Source of the DNA: Butyricicoccus pullicaecorum
GTDB taxonomy: Bacteria > Bacillota > Clostridia > Oscillospirales > Butyricicoccaceae
NCBI GenBank assembly: GCA_018366195.1
Contig: JAGZIN010000011.1
Coordinates: forward strand, 1 to 64,000
DNA: 64,000 nt
Direction: 5' to 3'
The notes under the pieces were generated by a model, which had not been told where the DNA came from, searched no databases, and saw only the letters and a program-made list of their open reading frames with translations. Of this stretch, positions 33,443-43,310 are shown one piece after another (within the stretch, counting starts at the first letter, position 1; every line of letters begins with the position of its first letter). Position numbers and translations under genes: made by a program.

Positions 33443-34357
33443 ATGTTATTGGATTTTCGAGAGATTACGCTCGAGGACAAGCCCCGTGTTGAGGCTTGTG
33501 CCCAAGCGCATAACTATCACTTATGTGAACATTGCTTTGTGGACTTATATATCTGGCGTGGGCATTATCACACGCAGATTTGTTTTTTTGAGGAATTTCT
33601 TTTGGTGAAAATGCAGGATAGCGATTCTGGGCAGGAAATGTACCTTGCCCCAATCGGGGAGGGGAGCCTGTGCAGACCGATTGCCGCACTTCGAGAAGAT
33701 GCCAGAGAACGCGGTATCCCGTTTGTGATGGTCTCGGTTGCAGAGGATATGATTCCGCGTATTGAGACCTGCTGCCCCGGGCAGTTTGCTTTTTCTTATA
33801 ATGAAGGAGCCGCTGACTATGTTTATCTCAGCGAAAAGCTGCAAACGCTGTCCGGCAAGAAGCTGCAATCGAAACGCAATATGGTCAATCGTTTTCTTGC
33901 AAATTATGAGGGACGATGGCGTTATGAGGACATTACCCCTGACAATGTAAGAGATGCTCTGAAATTTCACTTCAAATGGTGTGAGCTCAATGGCTGCGCA
34001 AGAGAAACCGCATTTTTTGGCGAAACCTGCGCCATCGGTGCGGGACTGAATTATTGGACGGAACTCAATCTGCGCGGCGGGATTCTGCGGCTTGATGGGC
34101 AGGTGATTGCTTTCACCTTTGGCTGTCAGGCAACCGATGATATGTATGTGGTACAAATCGAAAAGGCAGACCATAATATTTCAGGCGCATATCAAATGAT
34201 TAACCAGCAGTTTGTGCAGCACAATTGCACCGACGTGACGTATGTAAATCGCGAGGAGGACCTTGGGCTTGAAGGTCTGCGCAAGGCGAAGCATTCCTAT
34301 TATCCAGAATTTATGGCAAAGAAGTATGTTGCCGTTCCGGTGGAGGACGCACCATGA
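33443..34357 (+). CDS. DUF2156 / LPG_synthase_C domain protein
   Basis: The 305-residue soluble protein has the double-GNAT fold of PF09924, related to the catalytic part of phosphatidylglycerol lysyltransferase but without its membrane domain. Typical segments are KKLQSKRNMVNRFLANYEG, GGILRLDGQVIAFTFG and VNREEDLGLEGLRKAKHSYYP. Its acceptor is unknown. AGAGG precedes this ATG; a GTG five codons earlier is less likely. Its stop overlaps the start of the next acetyltransferase gene (ATGA), so the two are coupled. Confidence 0.85.
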   Translation: MLLDFREITLEDKPRVEACAQAHNYHLCEHCFVDLYIWRGHYHTQICFFEEFLLVKMQDSDSGQEMYLAPIGEGSLCRPIAALREDARERGIPFVMVSVAEDMIPRIETCCPGQFAFSYNEGAADYVYLSEKLQTLSGKKLQSKRNMVNRFLANYEGRWRYEDITPDNVRDALKFHFKWCELNGCARETAFFGETCAIGAGLNYWTELNLRGGILRLDGQVIAFTFGCQATDDMYVVQIEKADHNISGAYQMINQQFVQHNCTDVTYVNREEDLGLEGLRKAKHSYYPEFMAKKYVAVPVEDAP

Positions 34358-35196
34358 TTCGGCTTGCAGAGGCTGCGGATATGCCGGAAATCCGTGCGCT
34401 TTGGGAAGTCTGTTTTCCTGATGATACGGGCTTTAATGCGTATTATTTTCAGCATACCTTCTCACTGGACGCAACAGCAGTATCCGTGCAGGAGGGTCGG
34501 ATTGCGGCAATGGTGCAGATGCTGCCGTATACGCTTTTGTCAAATGGGGAAGTGGTGCCTGCAACCTATATCTACGGTGCTTGTACACACCCGGATTTTC
34601 GCCGCCGTCACTTGATGTCGGAACTTTTGCAGTGGAGCTTTTCACGGGATATACAGCATAAGATTGCAGCATCTGTCTTGATTCCGCAGGAAAAGTGGTT
34701 GTTTGATTTCTATCGCCCGTTTGGTTATCAGCCTGCCTTTACCCTGCATACCATTGCATTTACAGAGCAGCAACCCATCATGCAAAAAGGGCTTCGTGCG
34801 ATGACTCCACAAGATTTACCCGCTTGCGAAGCGCTTTATCGCAGTCAGCTGGCAGATTGCCCACTTACTGTCCTGCGCACACCGGAGCAGTGGCAGGCGC
34901 AGCTTACCATGTTTGAAGCATTGGGAGGCAGTGCCTTGGTACTCGAACATGAGGACGCGATTTTGGGATATGCCTTTGTCTGGAAGGAGGAGAATGGCAT
35001 CTGGGCGCAGGAACTGATATGCAGAGAGCAGCAAACCAATCTGCTGCTATCAGCACTTCTGGCACAGACCGGACAAACGCAGCTTCGCGCCTGTGTGCCG
35101 GCTGGTGCAGACGGCACAGCGCTCGGCTGTATCAGGTGGCATCATAAAAAAGCTGCTGTCTCGCCAAATGGCTATATGAATTTAATGTATAATTAA
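34354..35196 (+). CDS. GNAT-family N-acetyltransferase (Eis-like)
   Basis: The 280-residue protein starts with the GNAT pattern MIRLAEAADMPEIRALWEVCFPDD and has the acetyl-CoA loop region YIYGACTHPDFRRRHLMSELL. The middle and C-terminal parts suggest a second GNAT-like fold, as in Eis-like proteins. It starts inside the stop of the DUF2156 gene. The acceptor is unknown; paired GNAT-type proteins may modify an amine on a wall precursor or small molecule. Confidence 0.82.
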   Translation: MIRLAEAADMPEIRALWEVCFPDDTGFNAYYFQHTFSLDATAVSVQEGRIAAMVQMLPYTLLSNGEVVPATYIYGACTHPDFRRRHLMSELLQWSFSRDIQHKIAASVLIPQEKWLFDFYRPFGYQPAFTLHTIAFTEQQPIMQKGLRAMTPQDLPACEALYRSQLADCPLTVLRTPEQWQAQLTMFEALGGSALVLEHEDAILGYAFVWKEENGIWAQELICREQQTNLLLSALLAQTGQTQLRACVPAGADGTALGCIRWHHKKAAVSPNGYMNLMYN

Positions 35197-35213
35197 AAAG
35201 GAAGATACAAACG

Positions 35214-35759
35214 ATGGTATATGTATTTTTAGCAGAAGGCTTTGAAGAAGTGGAAGCACTGACTCCAGTAGATTTGCTGCGTCGCTGCGGTGTTTCGGTC
35301 AAGACCGTGGGCATCACCGGAAAAACAGTTGTCAGCTCGCATCAAATTCCTGTTGTCGCGGATATCGAACCGGACGCAGTTGACCTTACTGAGGCACAGA
35401 TGATTTTTCTGCCGGGCGGCATGCCCGGGTCTCGTAATTTGTATGACTCCGCTTTTGTGCGTGCATGTGTTGAGAAGATGAATGCACGCGGCGCTTATAT
35501 CGCTGCAATCTGTGCAGCCCCCTCTGTGGTGCTCGGCGCGATGGGGCTGCTCCAAGGAAGATACGCAACCTGTTATCCGGGCATGGAATCCGGCATGCAG
35601 GGAGCAAAGCCGCAGGCAGTTCCCTGTGTACAAGACGGGCATATTCTGACCGGACGTGGTGCGGGTGCAGCCTTTGCGCTGGGGCTGAAGATGTGTGAGG
35701 TATTGTGCGGAAAGCAGAAGGCAGATGAAATTGCCGCTGCTGTTTGCTATGCGCAGTAA
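35214..35759 (+). CDS. DJ-1/PfpI family protein (YajL/ThiJ-like)
   Basis: The 181-residue protein has the DJ-1 nucleophile elbow AAICAAP with Cys100, the conserved acid in EGFEEVEAL and the GRGAGAAFALGL segment. Members act in protein or nucleotide deglycation, chaperoning or thiol stress; the exact activity is debated. AAGGAAG precedes the ATG. Its end overlaps the next gene by about 11 bases. Confidence 0.92.
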   Translation: MVYVFLAEGFEEVEALTPVDLLRRCGVSVKTVGITGKTVVSSHQIPVVADIEPDAVDLTEAQMIFLPGGMPGSRNLYDSAFVRACVEKMNARGAYIAAICAAPSVVLGAMGLLQGRYATCYPGMESGMQGAKPQAVPCVQDGHILTGRGAGAAFALGLKMCEVLCGKQKADEIAAAVCYAQ

Positions 35760-36312
35760 GGCAGAGCTTCGCCGCTTGATTTTGCAGCAGCGTGCGCAGG
35801 AATCACCCGAAGAACGAATCGCACGTTCACATGCCATTGCACAATCCCTATTTGCGCTGCCTGCTTATCAGAAGGCAGAAACGATATTTTGCTACTGTTC
35901 CACAGAACTGGAACTGCAAACCGATGAAATTTTGAAAGCAATTTTGAAAGCCGGAAAGACGCTGTGTGTTCCGCGCTGTGAAGGCGTGGGACAGATGACA
36001 GCTCGCCAAATTGATACACAGAAGGCGCTGTGTGCAGGTCGCTTTGGGATTCGGGAGCCTGCGGAGACAGCAGCAATCATTTTTCCTGAGAACATTGATT
36101 TATGTATCATACCGTGTCTCAGTGCGGATACCGACGGGTATCGTCTTGGATATGGCGGCGGATATTATGATCGGTTTTTAGCACATACAGAGATGTGCAA
36201 AATTGTGCTGTGTGCAGCGCGTTATCTGCAAAGTCAACCGCTTCCACGGGAAAAAACCGATATCCCATGTCATTATATTTTGACTGAAAGGCAGGTGCAT
36301 AGCGTGCAATGA
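35749..36312 (+). CDS. 5-formyltetrahydrofolate cyclo-ligase family protein
   Basis: The 187-residue protein converts 5-formyl-THF to 5,10-methenyl-THF with ATP, recycling folate. The ATP/folate motif LGYGGGYYDRFL and N-terminal KAELRRLILQQR fit the family. The start is uncertain: the ATG at 35749 gives the usual N-terminus, whereas the one at 35725 has AAGG before it. It overlaps the DJ-1 gene at one end and the membrane protease gene at the other. Confidence 0.9.
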   Translation: MRSKAELRRLILQQRAQESPEERIARSHAIAQSLFALPAYQKAETIFCYCSTELELQTDEILKAILKAGKTLCVPRCEGVGQMTARQIDTQKALCAGRFGIREPAETAAIIFPENIDLCIIPCLSADTDGYRLGYGGGYYDRFLAHTEMCKIVLCAARYLQSQPLPREKTDIPCHYILTERQVHSVQ

Positions 36313-37202
36313 AAAGTAAATCTGCCCTTCGGTTAGGGCTGTCTCTTTTTGTATGCTTCTCACTTTTGATAGGTGCCGATGCGTTTCTGCCAGATATGCT
36401 GACGCTGTATCCGGAATGGTTTGCGCTGCTCTTTGATGTGACAGCAATGATGCTCCCCATCATACTGCTGCATTTTCTAATGCCGAAAAAAGAGGTCTTT
36501 CGTCCGAAACTAAAGCCTGCAAATTTTACGGCAGAACGGGTTTTCTTTACGATTTGCATGGGTCTGTTTGCTGCCTGCATCCGTTTTTTTATTGATTATT
36601 TGGTCTATCGTATCCGACATACAGACAACCTGTCTTTGCGCTTTGCGATATTAGACCTTCCTTTTGGAAATGCGGTTTCACTGGTCACACTCCTTGCTGT
36701 GATTGTTCTGCCTGCTTTTTTTGAGGGATTGTATTTACGAGGGTATATCCAGACGTTTCTGAGTGAATATATCAGCACACGTCCGGTTTTAATTGTCATG
36801 TCCTGTATCACCGCCATGCTGTATGGCTCCTTGCCTCAGTTTCCGGGTGCCTTGCTGTTTGCCTTCTTTTTGAGTTGGCTTACATTTTCTTTCGGCTCCT
36901 TCTGGTACAGTGTCATTGCACAGGCGGCAGCCACAGCGCTTTATCTGTTCTTCAATTGGCTGCTTGAGGAGTTTACCGTATATGGTATCTTGCGTACCTT
37001 GCCTGCCTGCGCCTTGCTCTTAGCATTGTTTTTCTTATATATGGCATTGCGTACGGCAGAACGGCTTTCACTCCGACAGGCTTTTAAGAAGCTGCATTAT
37101 GTACAGCACAGTGATTATTCGCTGAGTAAGTTTGCAGGAAATGCTGCTGCGCTGGCATTTTTGTTTGTATTTATTGCAAAAGCACTCATCGGTATTTTTT
37201 GA
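36309..37202 (+). CDS. CPBP-type membrane protein with degenerate protease motif
   Basis: The 297-residue protein has about eight membrane helices. The segment PAFFEGLYLRGYIQTFL aligns with motif 1 (EExxxR) of the CPBP/Abi family, but the first Glu is Phe (FEGLYLR). The following ALLFAFFLSWLTFSFGSFWYSVIAQAAATALYLFFN resembles motifs 2 and 3 with the expected FxxxH and HxxxN His residues missing. It is therefore probably an inactive or redirected relative. Its ATG overlaps the preceding stop (ATGA). Confidence 0.7.
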   Translation: MKSKSALRLGLSLFVCFSLLIGADAFLPDMLTLYPEWFALLFDVTAMMLPIILLHFLMPKKEVFRPKLKPANFTAERVFFTICMGLFAACIRFFIDYLVYRIRHTDNLSLRFAILDLPFGNAVSLVTLLAVIVLPAFFEGLYLRGYIQTFLSEYISTRPVLIVMSCITAMLYGSLPQFPGALLFAFFLSWLTFSFGSFWYSVIAQAAATALYLFFNWLLEEFTVYGILRTLPACALLLALFFLYMALRTAERLSLRQAFKKLHYVQHSDYSLSKFAGNAAALAFLFVFIAKALIGIF

Positions 37203-37215
37203 CTGAGGTATTACC

Positions 37216-38610
37216 ATGGAAAATCGTCGTTACACACCAAAACATTCGGATAAAACAGGTTCTGTTAAGCGCACGTCAGAGCCTGCAAGACGTACCAGCT
37301 CGACTTCTTCTGCATCAAGACCAACAACAACACCCAGAAAAACAGGGACGTATCCCACTGCATCTGCAACTGGAACGACTCGCCGACCCTCTGCTGGGCG
37401 TCCTGCACAAAGTACGACACCACCGTCTCGCGGTGTGCGGACAGATAGCACACGTACATCAGAATCCGTCAAAAAAAGTGCACCTGTCAAAAGAGAAGCA
37501 CCGACTCCAAGAGAACAGACGGAGCGGAAGGGGAACGGCGGGAAAAAGCCGCCGCAAAAGAGTGGCTGCGCCCTTGCATCGCTGTATTTTATCTGTATTT
37601 TCGGAATCTCGGTCTGTCTGGCTTTGGTTTTGATTTTTTCCGCAAACGATGTATTGGCACTTGTCAAGCCGGATACAGAAATTGAAGTCGTCGTTGCGGA
37701 GGATACCACAGTCAAAGAGGTCAGCAAACAACTAGACGAAAGCGGTGTGGTCAATTACGGCATGCTGTTTCGGGTATTCAACTCGATAAAAGGAGATGGA
37801 CAAACCATCGTCTCTGCCGGAACCTATACGCTTAATCCTACTATGGATTACAGCCAGATTCTGCGTGCTATGACCAAAACGACCTCCACAACATCGGTGA
37901 AGGTTACCATTCCAGAGGGCTATACAATCAATCAGATTCGCCAAACTCTGCTGGAAAAGCATGTCACTTCTCCGGCGCTGCTGGACAACGCACTCAATGC
38001 TTATCCCTTTAAGCATAAATTTTTACAAGACCTCAGACCCCCAAAGGCAAATTGGCTCGAAGGCTATTTGTTTCCCGATACCTATGAGTTTATTCAGGAC
38101 AGCAAGCAGCCTGTGCATGAGGTCATCAATGTGATGCTCAATAACTTTGATAAAAAGTATGATAAGCAGATTCAGGCAGGCGCCGAAGAACTGGGACTGA
38201 GCACCCGTGAAGTGGTAATCATTGCGTCCCTCATTGAGCGTGAGGCAAAGCAAAGTGATGAATTTGCTAAAATTTCCGGCGTCATTCATAATCGTCTGAA
38301 TAATAAAGAGCAATTTCCTCATTTGCAAATTGATGCGGCGCTGCAATACGCTGTGGGGCACAATAACCGGCTGACAGATGCAGATAAGAAACTGGATAGT
38401 CCCTATAACCTTTATCTGCACGAGGGATTGCCGCCCGGCCCCATTTGTAACCCAGGTTATAATGCGCTTTATGCTGCAACTCACCCGGAGGAACACGACT
38501 ACTACTATTATGTCGCGATGCCAGATGGCACGCATCTTTTCGCCAAGAGCAATAGCCAGCACAACAAGAACCGCACCAAGGCAGACAAGGCTTGGGCAGA
38601 ACAATCTTGA
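37216..38610 (+). CDS. mltG: Endolytic transglycosylase MltG
   Basis: The 464-residue protein is anchored in the membrane and cuts nascent glycan strands, setting their length. It has a Ser/Thr/Arg-rich basic cytoplasmic tail (1-115), one membrane helix (about 119-142), a LysM-like subdomain (AEDTTVKEVSKQLDE) and the YceG catalytic domain with the catalytic Glu in IIASLIEREAK. LEGYLFPDTYEF and the C-terminal YYVAMPDGTHLFAKSNSQHN are family signatures. The long basic tail is larger than in E. coli but usual in Firmicutes. Confidence 0.95.
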   Translation: MENRRYTPKHSDKTGSVKRTSEPARRTSSTSSASRPTTTPRKTGTYPTASATGTTRRPSAGRPAQSTTPPSRGVRTDSTRTSESVKKSAPVKREAPTPREQTERKGNGGKKPPQKSGCALASLYFICIFGISVCLALVLIFSANDVLALVKPDTEIEVVVAEDTTVKEVSKQLDESGVVNYGMLFRVFNSIKGDGQTIVSAGTYTLNPTMDYSQILRAMTKTTSTTSVKVTIPEGYTINQIRQTLLEKHVTSPALLDNALNAYPFKHKFLQDLRPPKANWLEGYLFPDTYEFIQDSKQPVHEVINVMLNNFDKKYDKQIQAGAEELGLSTREVVIIASLIEREAKQSDEFAKISGVIHNRLNNKEQFPHLQIDAALQYAVGHNNRLTDADKKLDSPYNLYLHEGLPPGPICNPGYNALYAATHPEEHDYYYYVAMPDGTHLFAKSNSQHNKNRTKADKAWAEQS

Positions 38611-38658
38611 TTGTAGTTGGAGTAATCACAAGACAAAGATTTGAAATGGAGATTTTTT

Positions 38659-39882
38659 GTGCTTAAAAAACCTGAAATTTTATCGCCAGCCGGCGATTTG
38701 GAAAAACTGAAATATGCAATTGCATACGGCGCCGATGCCGTTTATCTTGCAGGACAGTCCTTTGGTATGCGTGCCGCTGCTTCCAATTTTAATGAAGCAC
38801 AAATGCGCGAGGGCATTGCCTACGCGCACGCACAGGGGGTCAAGTGCTATATTACCGTCAATATCATTCCATCAAACGAAGACCTTGCTGCATTGCCTGC
38901 CTATTTAGAGCAGATTCAAGACTGCGGTGCAGACGCACTCATTGCAGCAGATGTAAGCGTTGTGTCGATGGCAAAGCGCTATGCTCCGCGTGTTCCGCTG
39001 CATATTAGCACACAGACCAGTATCCTAAGCTATGAGGCTGCAAATTTCTGGGCAGAGCAGGGAGCAGAACGCATTGTACTTGCACGTGAGCTAACGCTTT
39101 CAGATATTGCAGAGATTCGCGCACGCACGCCGAAAGAGTTGGAACTGGAAGCCTTTGTTCATGGTGCGATGTGCATTTCTTACTCGGGCCGCTGCCTGAT
39201 TTCCCAATATATGACCGGACGCGATGCAAACCATGGCGCTTGTGCCCAACCTTGCCGTTGGAAATATTCTTTGGTAGAAGAAAAGCGCCCGGGAGAATAT
39301 TTCCCTGTGGAGGAAGATGAACGCGGGACATATCTGTATAATTCCAAGGATTTGTGCATGATTGACCATATTCCGGAGTTGGTCTCGGCAGGAATTGATT
39401 CATTCAAAATTGAAGGGCGCAACAAAACTGCCTATTATGCCGCAGGCATTACCTCCGCATATCGTCGGGCAGTTGATGCATATTGCGAAGCGCCCGAGGA
39501 CTTTGTCCTTCCAAAAGATATTCATGATGAAATCGGCAAGGTCAGCCATAGAAATTACTATACCGGTTTCTATTTTGGCTCCGAAGAAAATGGACAGTAT
39601 TATGAGGATAGTCAGTATATCCGCGACTGGGAAGTGACCGGACTGCTTGCGGAGACAGATGCAAATGGAGACGCTGTTTTTACATTGAAAAATCGTTTCT
39701 ATCCTGGGGATACTTTGGAACTGGTACAGCCAGGAAAGGCACCTTATGTCTTTTCCGCAGACCATGTGACAGATGATGCCGGCAATCCGCTGGATATCGT
39801 GCATCGTCCGGAAATGCGTTTCCGGCTGGCGTTTCCCTTTGCGGTGGAACCGTTTGCAATCCTGCGCAAGGAACGGAAATAA
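38659..39882 (+). CDS. Peptidase U32 family protein (tRNA hydroxylation-type)
   Basis: The 407-residue protein has the U32 signature EAFVHGAMCISYSGRCLISQYMTGRDANHGACAQPCRW, with clustered cysteines expected to bind an Fe-S cluster or metal, and a C-terminal beta domain. Relatives (TrhP/YrrO type) take part in prephenate-dependent 5-hydroxyuridine formation in tRNA; older annotations call them collagenases. The start is a GTG, since GGAG lies 7 bases before it. It ends just before the alaS leader. Confidence 0.9.
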   Translation: MLKKPEILSPAGDLEKLKYAIAYGADAVYLAGQSFGMRAAASNFNEAQMREGIAYAHAQGVKCYITVNIIPSNEDLAALPAYLEQIQDCGADALIAADVSVVSMAKRYAPRVPLHISTQTSILSYEAANFWAEQGAERIVLARELTLSDIAEIRARTPKELELEAFVHGAMCISYSGRCLISQYMTGRDANHGACAQPCRWKYSLVEEKRPGEYFPVEEDERGTYLYNSKDLCMIDHIPELVSAGIDSFKIEGRNKTAYYAAGITSAYRRAVDAYCEAPEDFVLPKDIHDEIGKVSHRNYYTGFYFGSEENGQYYEDSQYIRDWEVTGLLAETDANGDAVFTLKNRFYPGDTLELVQPGKAPYVFSADHVTDDAGNPLDIVHRPEMRFRLAFPFAVEPFAILRKERK

Positions 39883-39909
39883 ACTTTTGGATAACTGTCA
39901 AACAGATGA

Positions 39910-39937
39910 TTGACAAATGCCGAGAATATGATACAAT
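39910..39937 (+). promoter_or_regulatory. Promoter of alaS
   Basis: TTGACA, 16 bases, TACAAT. Confidence 0.85.
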
Positions 39938-39943
39938 AGCTAT

Positions 39944-40190
39944 GGAATATTGTATGTGTGCAATGAAGGACCGAGTGATGCCGAACAGCCGATAGAGAGA
40001 AGGGAATGGTGGAAGCCCTTTGGTCATGGCGGGTCACAGCTAGTCTGGAGCAATTTTGGGAAACCAAAACGTAGTTGCTGCGTTAAAGCAAGCCTGAGAT
40101 GCCATAAATATTTTATGGAAAACTAGGGTGGTACCGTGAAAGTATTGACAGCTTTCGCCCCTAAATTGGGGTGAAAGCTGTTTCTTTTTA
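39944..40190 (+). promoter_or_regulatory. T-box leader sensing tRNA-Ala, upstream of alaS
   Basis: Stem I runs through 39961-40060, with GATAGAGAGAAGGGAATGG in front of the specifier region. The likely specifier is GCC (Ala) at 40015-40017. The consensus T-box AGGGTGGTACCGTG is at 40125-40138. The terminator stem ACAGCTTTCGCCCC/GGGGTGAAAGCTGT is followed by TTTCTTTTT (40148-40190). Confidence 0.94.
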
Positions 40191-40228
40191 TGCGGTTTGA
40201 TTTTTTATTTTTTTGGAGGAATTTATTT

Positions 40229-42886
40229 ATGCAGTACAGAGGCTTAAATGAGCTTCGAGAGATGTATCTCTCATTTTTTGAGAGCAAGCAGCACTTGCGT
40301 CTGCCCAGCTTTTCGCTGATTCCGCAGAATGACGCTTCTCTTTTGCTGATCAATTCTGGTATGGCTCCAATGAAGCCTTTCTTTACCGGAGAGCAGGAGC
40401 CGCCGCGTCATCGTGTGACAACCTGCCAAAAATGTATTCGTACCGGTGATATTGAGAATGTTGGCAAGACAGCACGCCATGGCACGTATTTTGAAATGCT
40501 TGGAAACTTTTCCTTTGGCGATTACTTCAAACGAGAAGCCATTCAATGGAGCTGGGAATTTTTGACCTCTCCAGAATGGGTTGGGATTGACCCAGACCGT
40601 CTCTATCCATCTATTTATGAAGAGGACGAGGAAGCATTCGAGATCTGGAACAAGGAAATGGGGATTCCGGAAGAACGCATTTTCCGTTTTGGAAAAGCAG
40701 ATAATTTCTGGGAGCATGGCTCCGGTCCATGCGGTCCATGTTCTGAAATTTACTATGACCGCGGTGAGGAATATGGCTGCCATAAGCCGGGCTGTACGGT
40801 GGGTTGCGATTGTGACCGCTATATGGAGGTTTGGAACAACGTATTTTCACAGTTTAATAACGATGGTCAGGGGCATTATACCGAACTCAAGCAGAAAAAT
40901 ATTGATACTGGCATGGGACTCGAGCGTCTCGCCTGCGTTGTGCAGGGGGTTGGCTCGCTGTTCGAGGTAGACACCGTGCGTAATATCATGAAGCATATTG
41001 AGCGCATTGCAAATGTCACCTATCATCAGGACGAAAAAGCGGATATTTCTCTGCGTGTGATTACTGACCATATCCGTTCTACGGCAATGATGGTTTGTGA
41101 CGGTGTCATTCCATCGAACGAAGGACGTGGTTATGTGCTGCGCCGCTTGCTGCGCCGTGCGGCTCGTCATGGAAAACTGCTGGGTATCAACCGTCCATTC
41201 TTAAACGAAGTACTGGATACTGTTATTGCGGAGAACAAGGGATATTATCCGGAGCTTGCACAGAAAAGTGACTATATTCATAAGGTGATCGAGATGGAGG
41301 AAGCACGCTTTGCTGCAACCATTGACAGCGGCTTGTCCATTTTGAATGAAATGGTGGAAGCAGTCAAGGCAGAGGGAAAAACCGAGCTTCCTGCTGGCGA
41401 TACTTTCAAGCTGTATGACACCTATGGGTTCCCCATTGACCTGACTCTGGAAATTTTGGAGGAGCAGGGACTCACCACCGACCGTGCAGGCTTTGATGCG
41501 CTGATGAATGAACAGCGTATCCGTGCACGCGAGGACCGCAAGAAAATGGGAGACCTTGGCTGGGCATCGGAAGACCTTGGTCTGGATAAGTCCATTAAGA
41601 CCCGCTTTGATGGCTATTCTGCATACGAGGAGCAGGCAACTGTGCTTGCAATCGTGGCAGGGGGAGAGGTCGCTGGTTCTGCACAGGCAGGAGATTCGGT
41701 CACTATTGTACTCGACCACACACCGTTCTATGCAGAAATGGGCGGTCAGGTTGCGGATTATGGTACGCTCCGTGATGATAAAGGTATGTTGGTGCATATT
41801 TCCAATGTACAAAAGACCAAGGACGGTAAGTTTATGCACATCGGTGTTGTAAAATCCGGTGTGGTGTCAGTCGATGATGTTGTTGTCGCTGCGATTGATA
41901 CAGAACGCCGGCAGGCAATTGCGCGTTCCCATACAGCAACGCATTTGTTGCAGCAGGCACTGCGTATGGTTCTGGGTACCCATGTGGAACAGGCTGGTTC
42001 CTACACCGATGCCGACCATGTGCGTTTTGACTTTACGCATTTTGCAGCCGTCACGCCGCAGGAGATGATGCGGATTGAAGATATCGTCAATGAAGCAATC
42101 TTTGCAGCATATCCGGTCATTACCGAGGAAATGCCGATTGATGAGGCGAAAAAGCGCGGCGCAATGGCTCTATTCGGTGAAAAATATGGTACTACGGTAC
42201 GTGTGGTACAGGCTGGTGATTTCTCCATTGAACTGTGTGGTGGTACACATCTGACCAATACAGCGCAGGCAGGTCTGTTCAAAATCATCTCGGAAAGCTC
42301 GGTTGCGGCAGGTGTGCGCCGAATCGAAGCTTTGACCGGTAAAGGTGTCCTCCAGTTCCTGCAAGAAAAGCAAGATGTGCTGACTGAAGCATCTAAGGCA
42401 CTGAAAACAACACCCAATGATATCCTGAATAAGGTGGAACAGCTTCAGGGTGAGGTACGTGAAGCCACAAAGCAGGTAGAAAAGCTGAGTGCCCAGATTG
42501 CAAGCATACAAATGACGGATTTATTCAACCTGTCTCGTGATATCAAGGGTGTGAATGTCATTGCAGTAAAGCTGTCCGACGTGACCGCTGATATGATGCG
42601 TATGATGGGCGACCAAATCAAGGAACAGGAGCCGAAGACCATTGCCGTTCTGTCTACGGTATCCGATGGTAAGATTCAGTTCCTGTGCGTTTGCGGTAAG
42701 GAAGCGGTCAAGAGCGGTGCGCATGCAGGTAAGATTGTGAAGGAAGTCGCAAAGATGTGTGGCGGCGGCGGCGGCGGCCGTCCGGATAATGCAACCGCTG
42801 GCGGCAAAGACCCGTCCAAGCTGGAGGAAGCATTGGAAGCAGTCAACAATATTGTGGACGCACAGCTTGGCGAATCAAAGAATTGA
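40229..42886 (+). CDS. alaS: Alanyl-tRNA synthetase
   Basis: The 885-residue enzyme is full length. It has the class II catalytic core (TCQKCIRTGDIENVG, GSGPCGPCSEIYYDRG), the editing domain with HTATHLLQQALR and the CGGTHL metal site, and the C-terminal C-Ala domain with the Gly-rich GGGGGGRPDNATAGG motif. GGAGG lies about 8 bases before the ATG at 40229. The T-box directly upstream controls it. Confidence 0.97.
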   Translation: MQYRGLNELREMYLSFFESKQHLRLPSFSLIPQNDASLLLINSGMAPMKPFFTGEQEPPRHRVTTCQKCIRTGDIENVGKTARHGTYFEMLGNFSFGDYFKREAIQWSWEFLTSPEWVGIDPDRLYPSIYEEDEEAFEIWNKEMGIPEERIFRFGKADNFWEHGSGPCGPCSEIYYDRGEEYGCHKPGCTVGCDCDRYMEVWNNVFSQFNNDGQGHYTELKQKNIDTGMGLERLACVVQGVGSLFEVDTVRNIMKHIERIANVTYHQDEKADISLRVITDHIRSTAMMVCDGVIPSNEGRGYVLRRLLRRAARHGKLLGINRPFLNEVLDTVIAENKGYYPELAQKSDYIHKVIEMEEARFAATIDSGLSILNEMVEAVKAEGKTELPAGDTFKLYDTYGFPIDLTLEILEEQGLTTDRAGFDALMNEQRIRAREDRKKMGDLGWASEDLGLDKSIKTRFDGYSAYEEQATVLAIVAGGEVAGSAQAGDSVTIVLDHTPFYAEMGGQVADYGTLRDDKGMLVHISNVQKTKDGKFMHIGVVKSGVVSVDDVVVAAIDTERRQAIARSHTATHLLQQALRMVLGTHVEQAGSYTDADHVRFDFTHFAAVTPQEMMRIEDIVNEAIFAAYPVITEEMPIDEAKKRGAMALFGEKYGTTVRVVQAGDFSIELCGGTHLTNTAQAGLFKIISESSVAAGVRRIEALTGKGVLQFLQEKQDVLTEASKALKTTPNDILNKVEQLQGEVREATKQVEKLSAQIASIQMTDLFNLSRDIKGVNVIAVKLSDVTADMMRMMGDQIKEQEPKTIAVLSTVSDGKIQFLCVCGKEAVKSGAHAGKIVKEVAKMCGGGGGGRPDNATAGGKDPSKLEEALEAVNNIVDAQLGESKN

Positions 42887-42902
42887 ATGGAGGGCATTCG
42901 AT

Positions 42903-43241
42903 ATGCAGGATTGTTTGTTCTGTAAAATCGCAGGCGGAGAAATTCCGTCGAAAAAGGTGTACGAAGATGATGTATGTTATGCCTTTTATGATATCGACCC
43001 ACAGGCACCAACCCATTTTTTGGTGATTCCCAAACAGCATATCGCATCTGTTTCGGAGGTGACAGCAGAAAACGCAACGATTGTTGGTCACATTTTCTCT
43101 GTGATTGCCAAGCTCAGCAAGGAATTGGGGTTGGAAAGCTATCGCGTGGTATCCAACATCGGAGAACAGGCGGGACAGTCCGTGTTCCATTTGCATTTTC
43201 ATGTGCTGTCAGGTCGCGATATGACTTGGCCGCCGGGCTGA
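42903..43241 (+). CDS. HIT-family (HINT-like) nucleotide hydrolase
   Basis: The 112-residue protein begins CLFCKIAGGEIPS and ends with the histidine triad HLHFHVL. It is a purine nucleoside phosphoramidase-type protein that can clear aminoacyl-AMP adducts, which may explain its place right after alaS. GGAGGG precedes the ATG. A terminator follows. Confidence 0.94.
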   Translation: MQDCLFCKIAGGEIPSKKVYEDDVCYAFYDIDPQAPTHFLVIPKQHIASVSEVTAENATIVGHIFSVIAKLSKELGLESYRVVSNIGEQAGQSVFHLHFHVLSGRDMTWPPG

Positions 43242-43256
43242 TGACAGGAGATTTTG

Positions 43257-43288
43257 AAAAGTGGCGAACAGAAATTCGCCACTTTTTC
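43257..43288 (+). terminator. Terminator after the HIT gene
   Basis: AAAAGTGGCGAA and TTCGCCACTTTTT pair around CAGAAA. Confidence 0.88.
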
Positions 43289-43310
43289 CTATTAAAGGGG
43301 AGTTGGGGAG

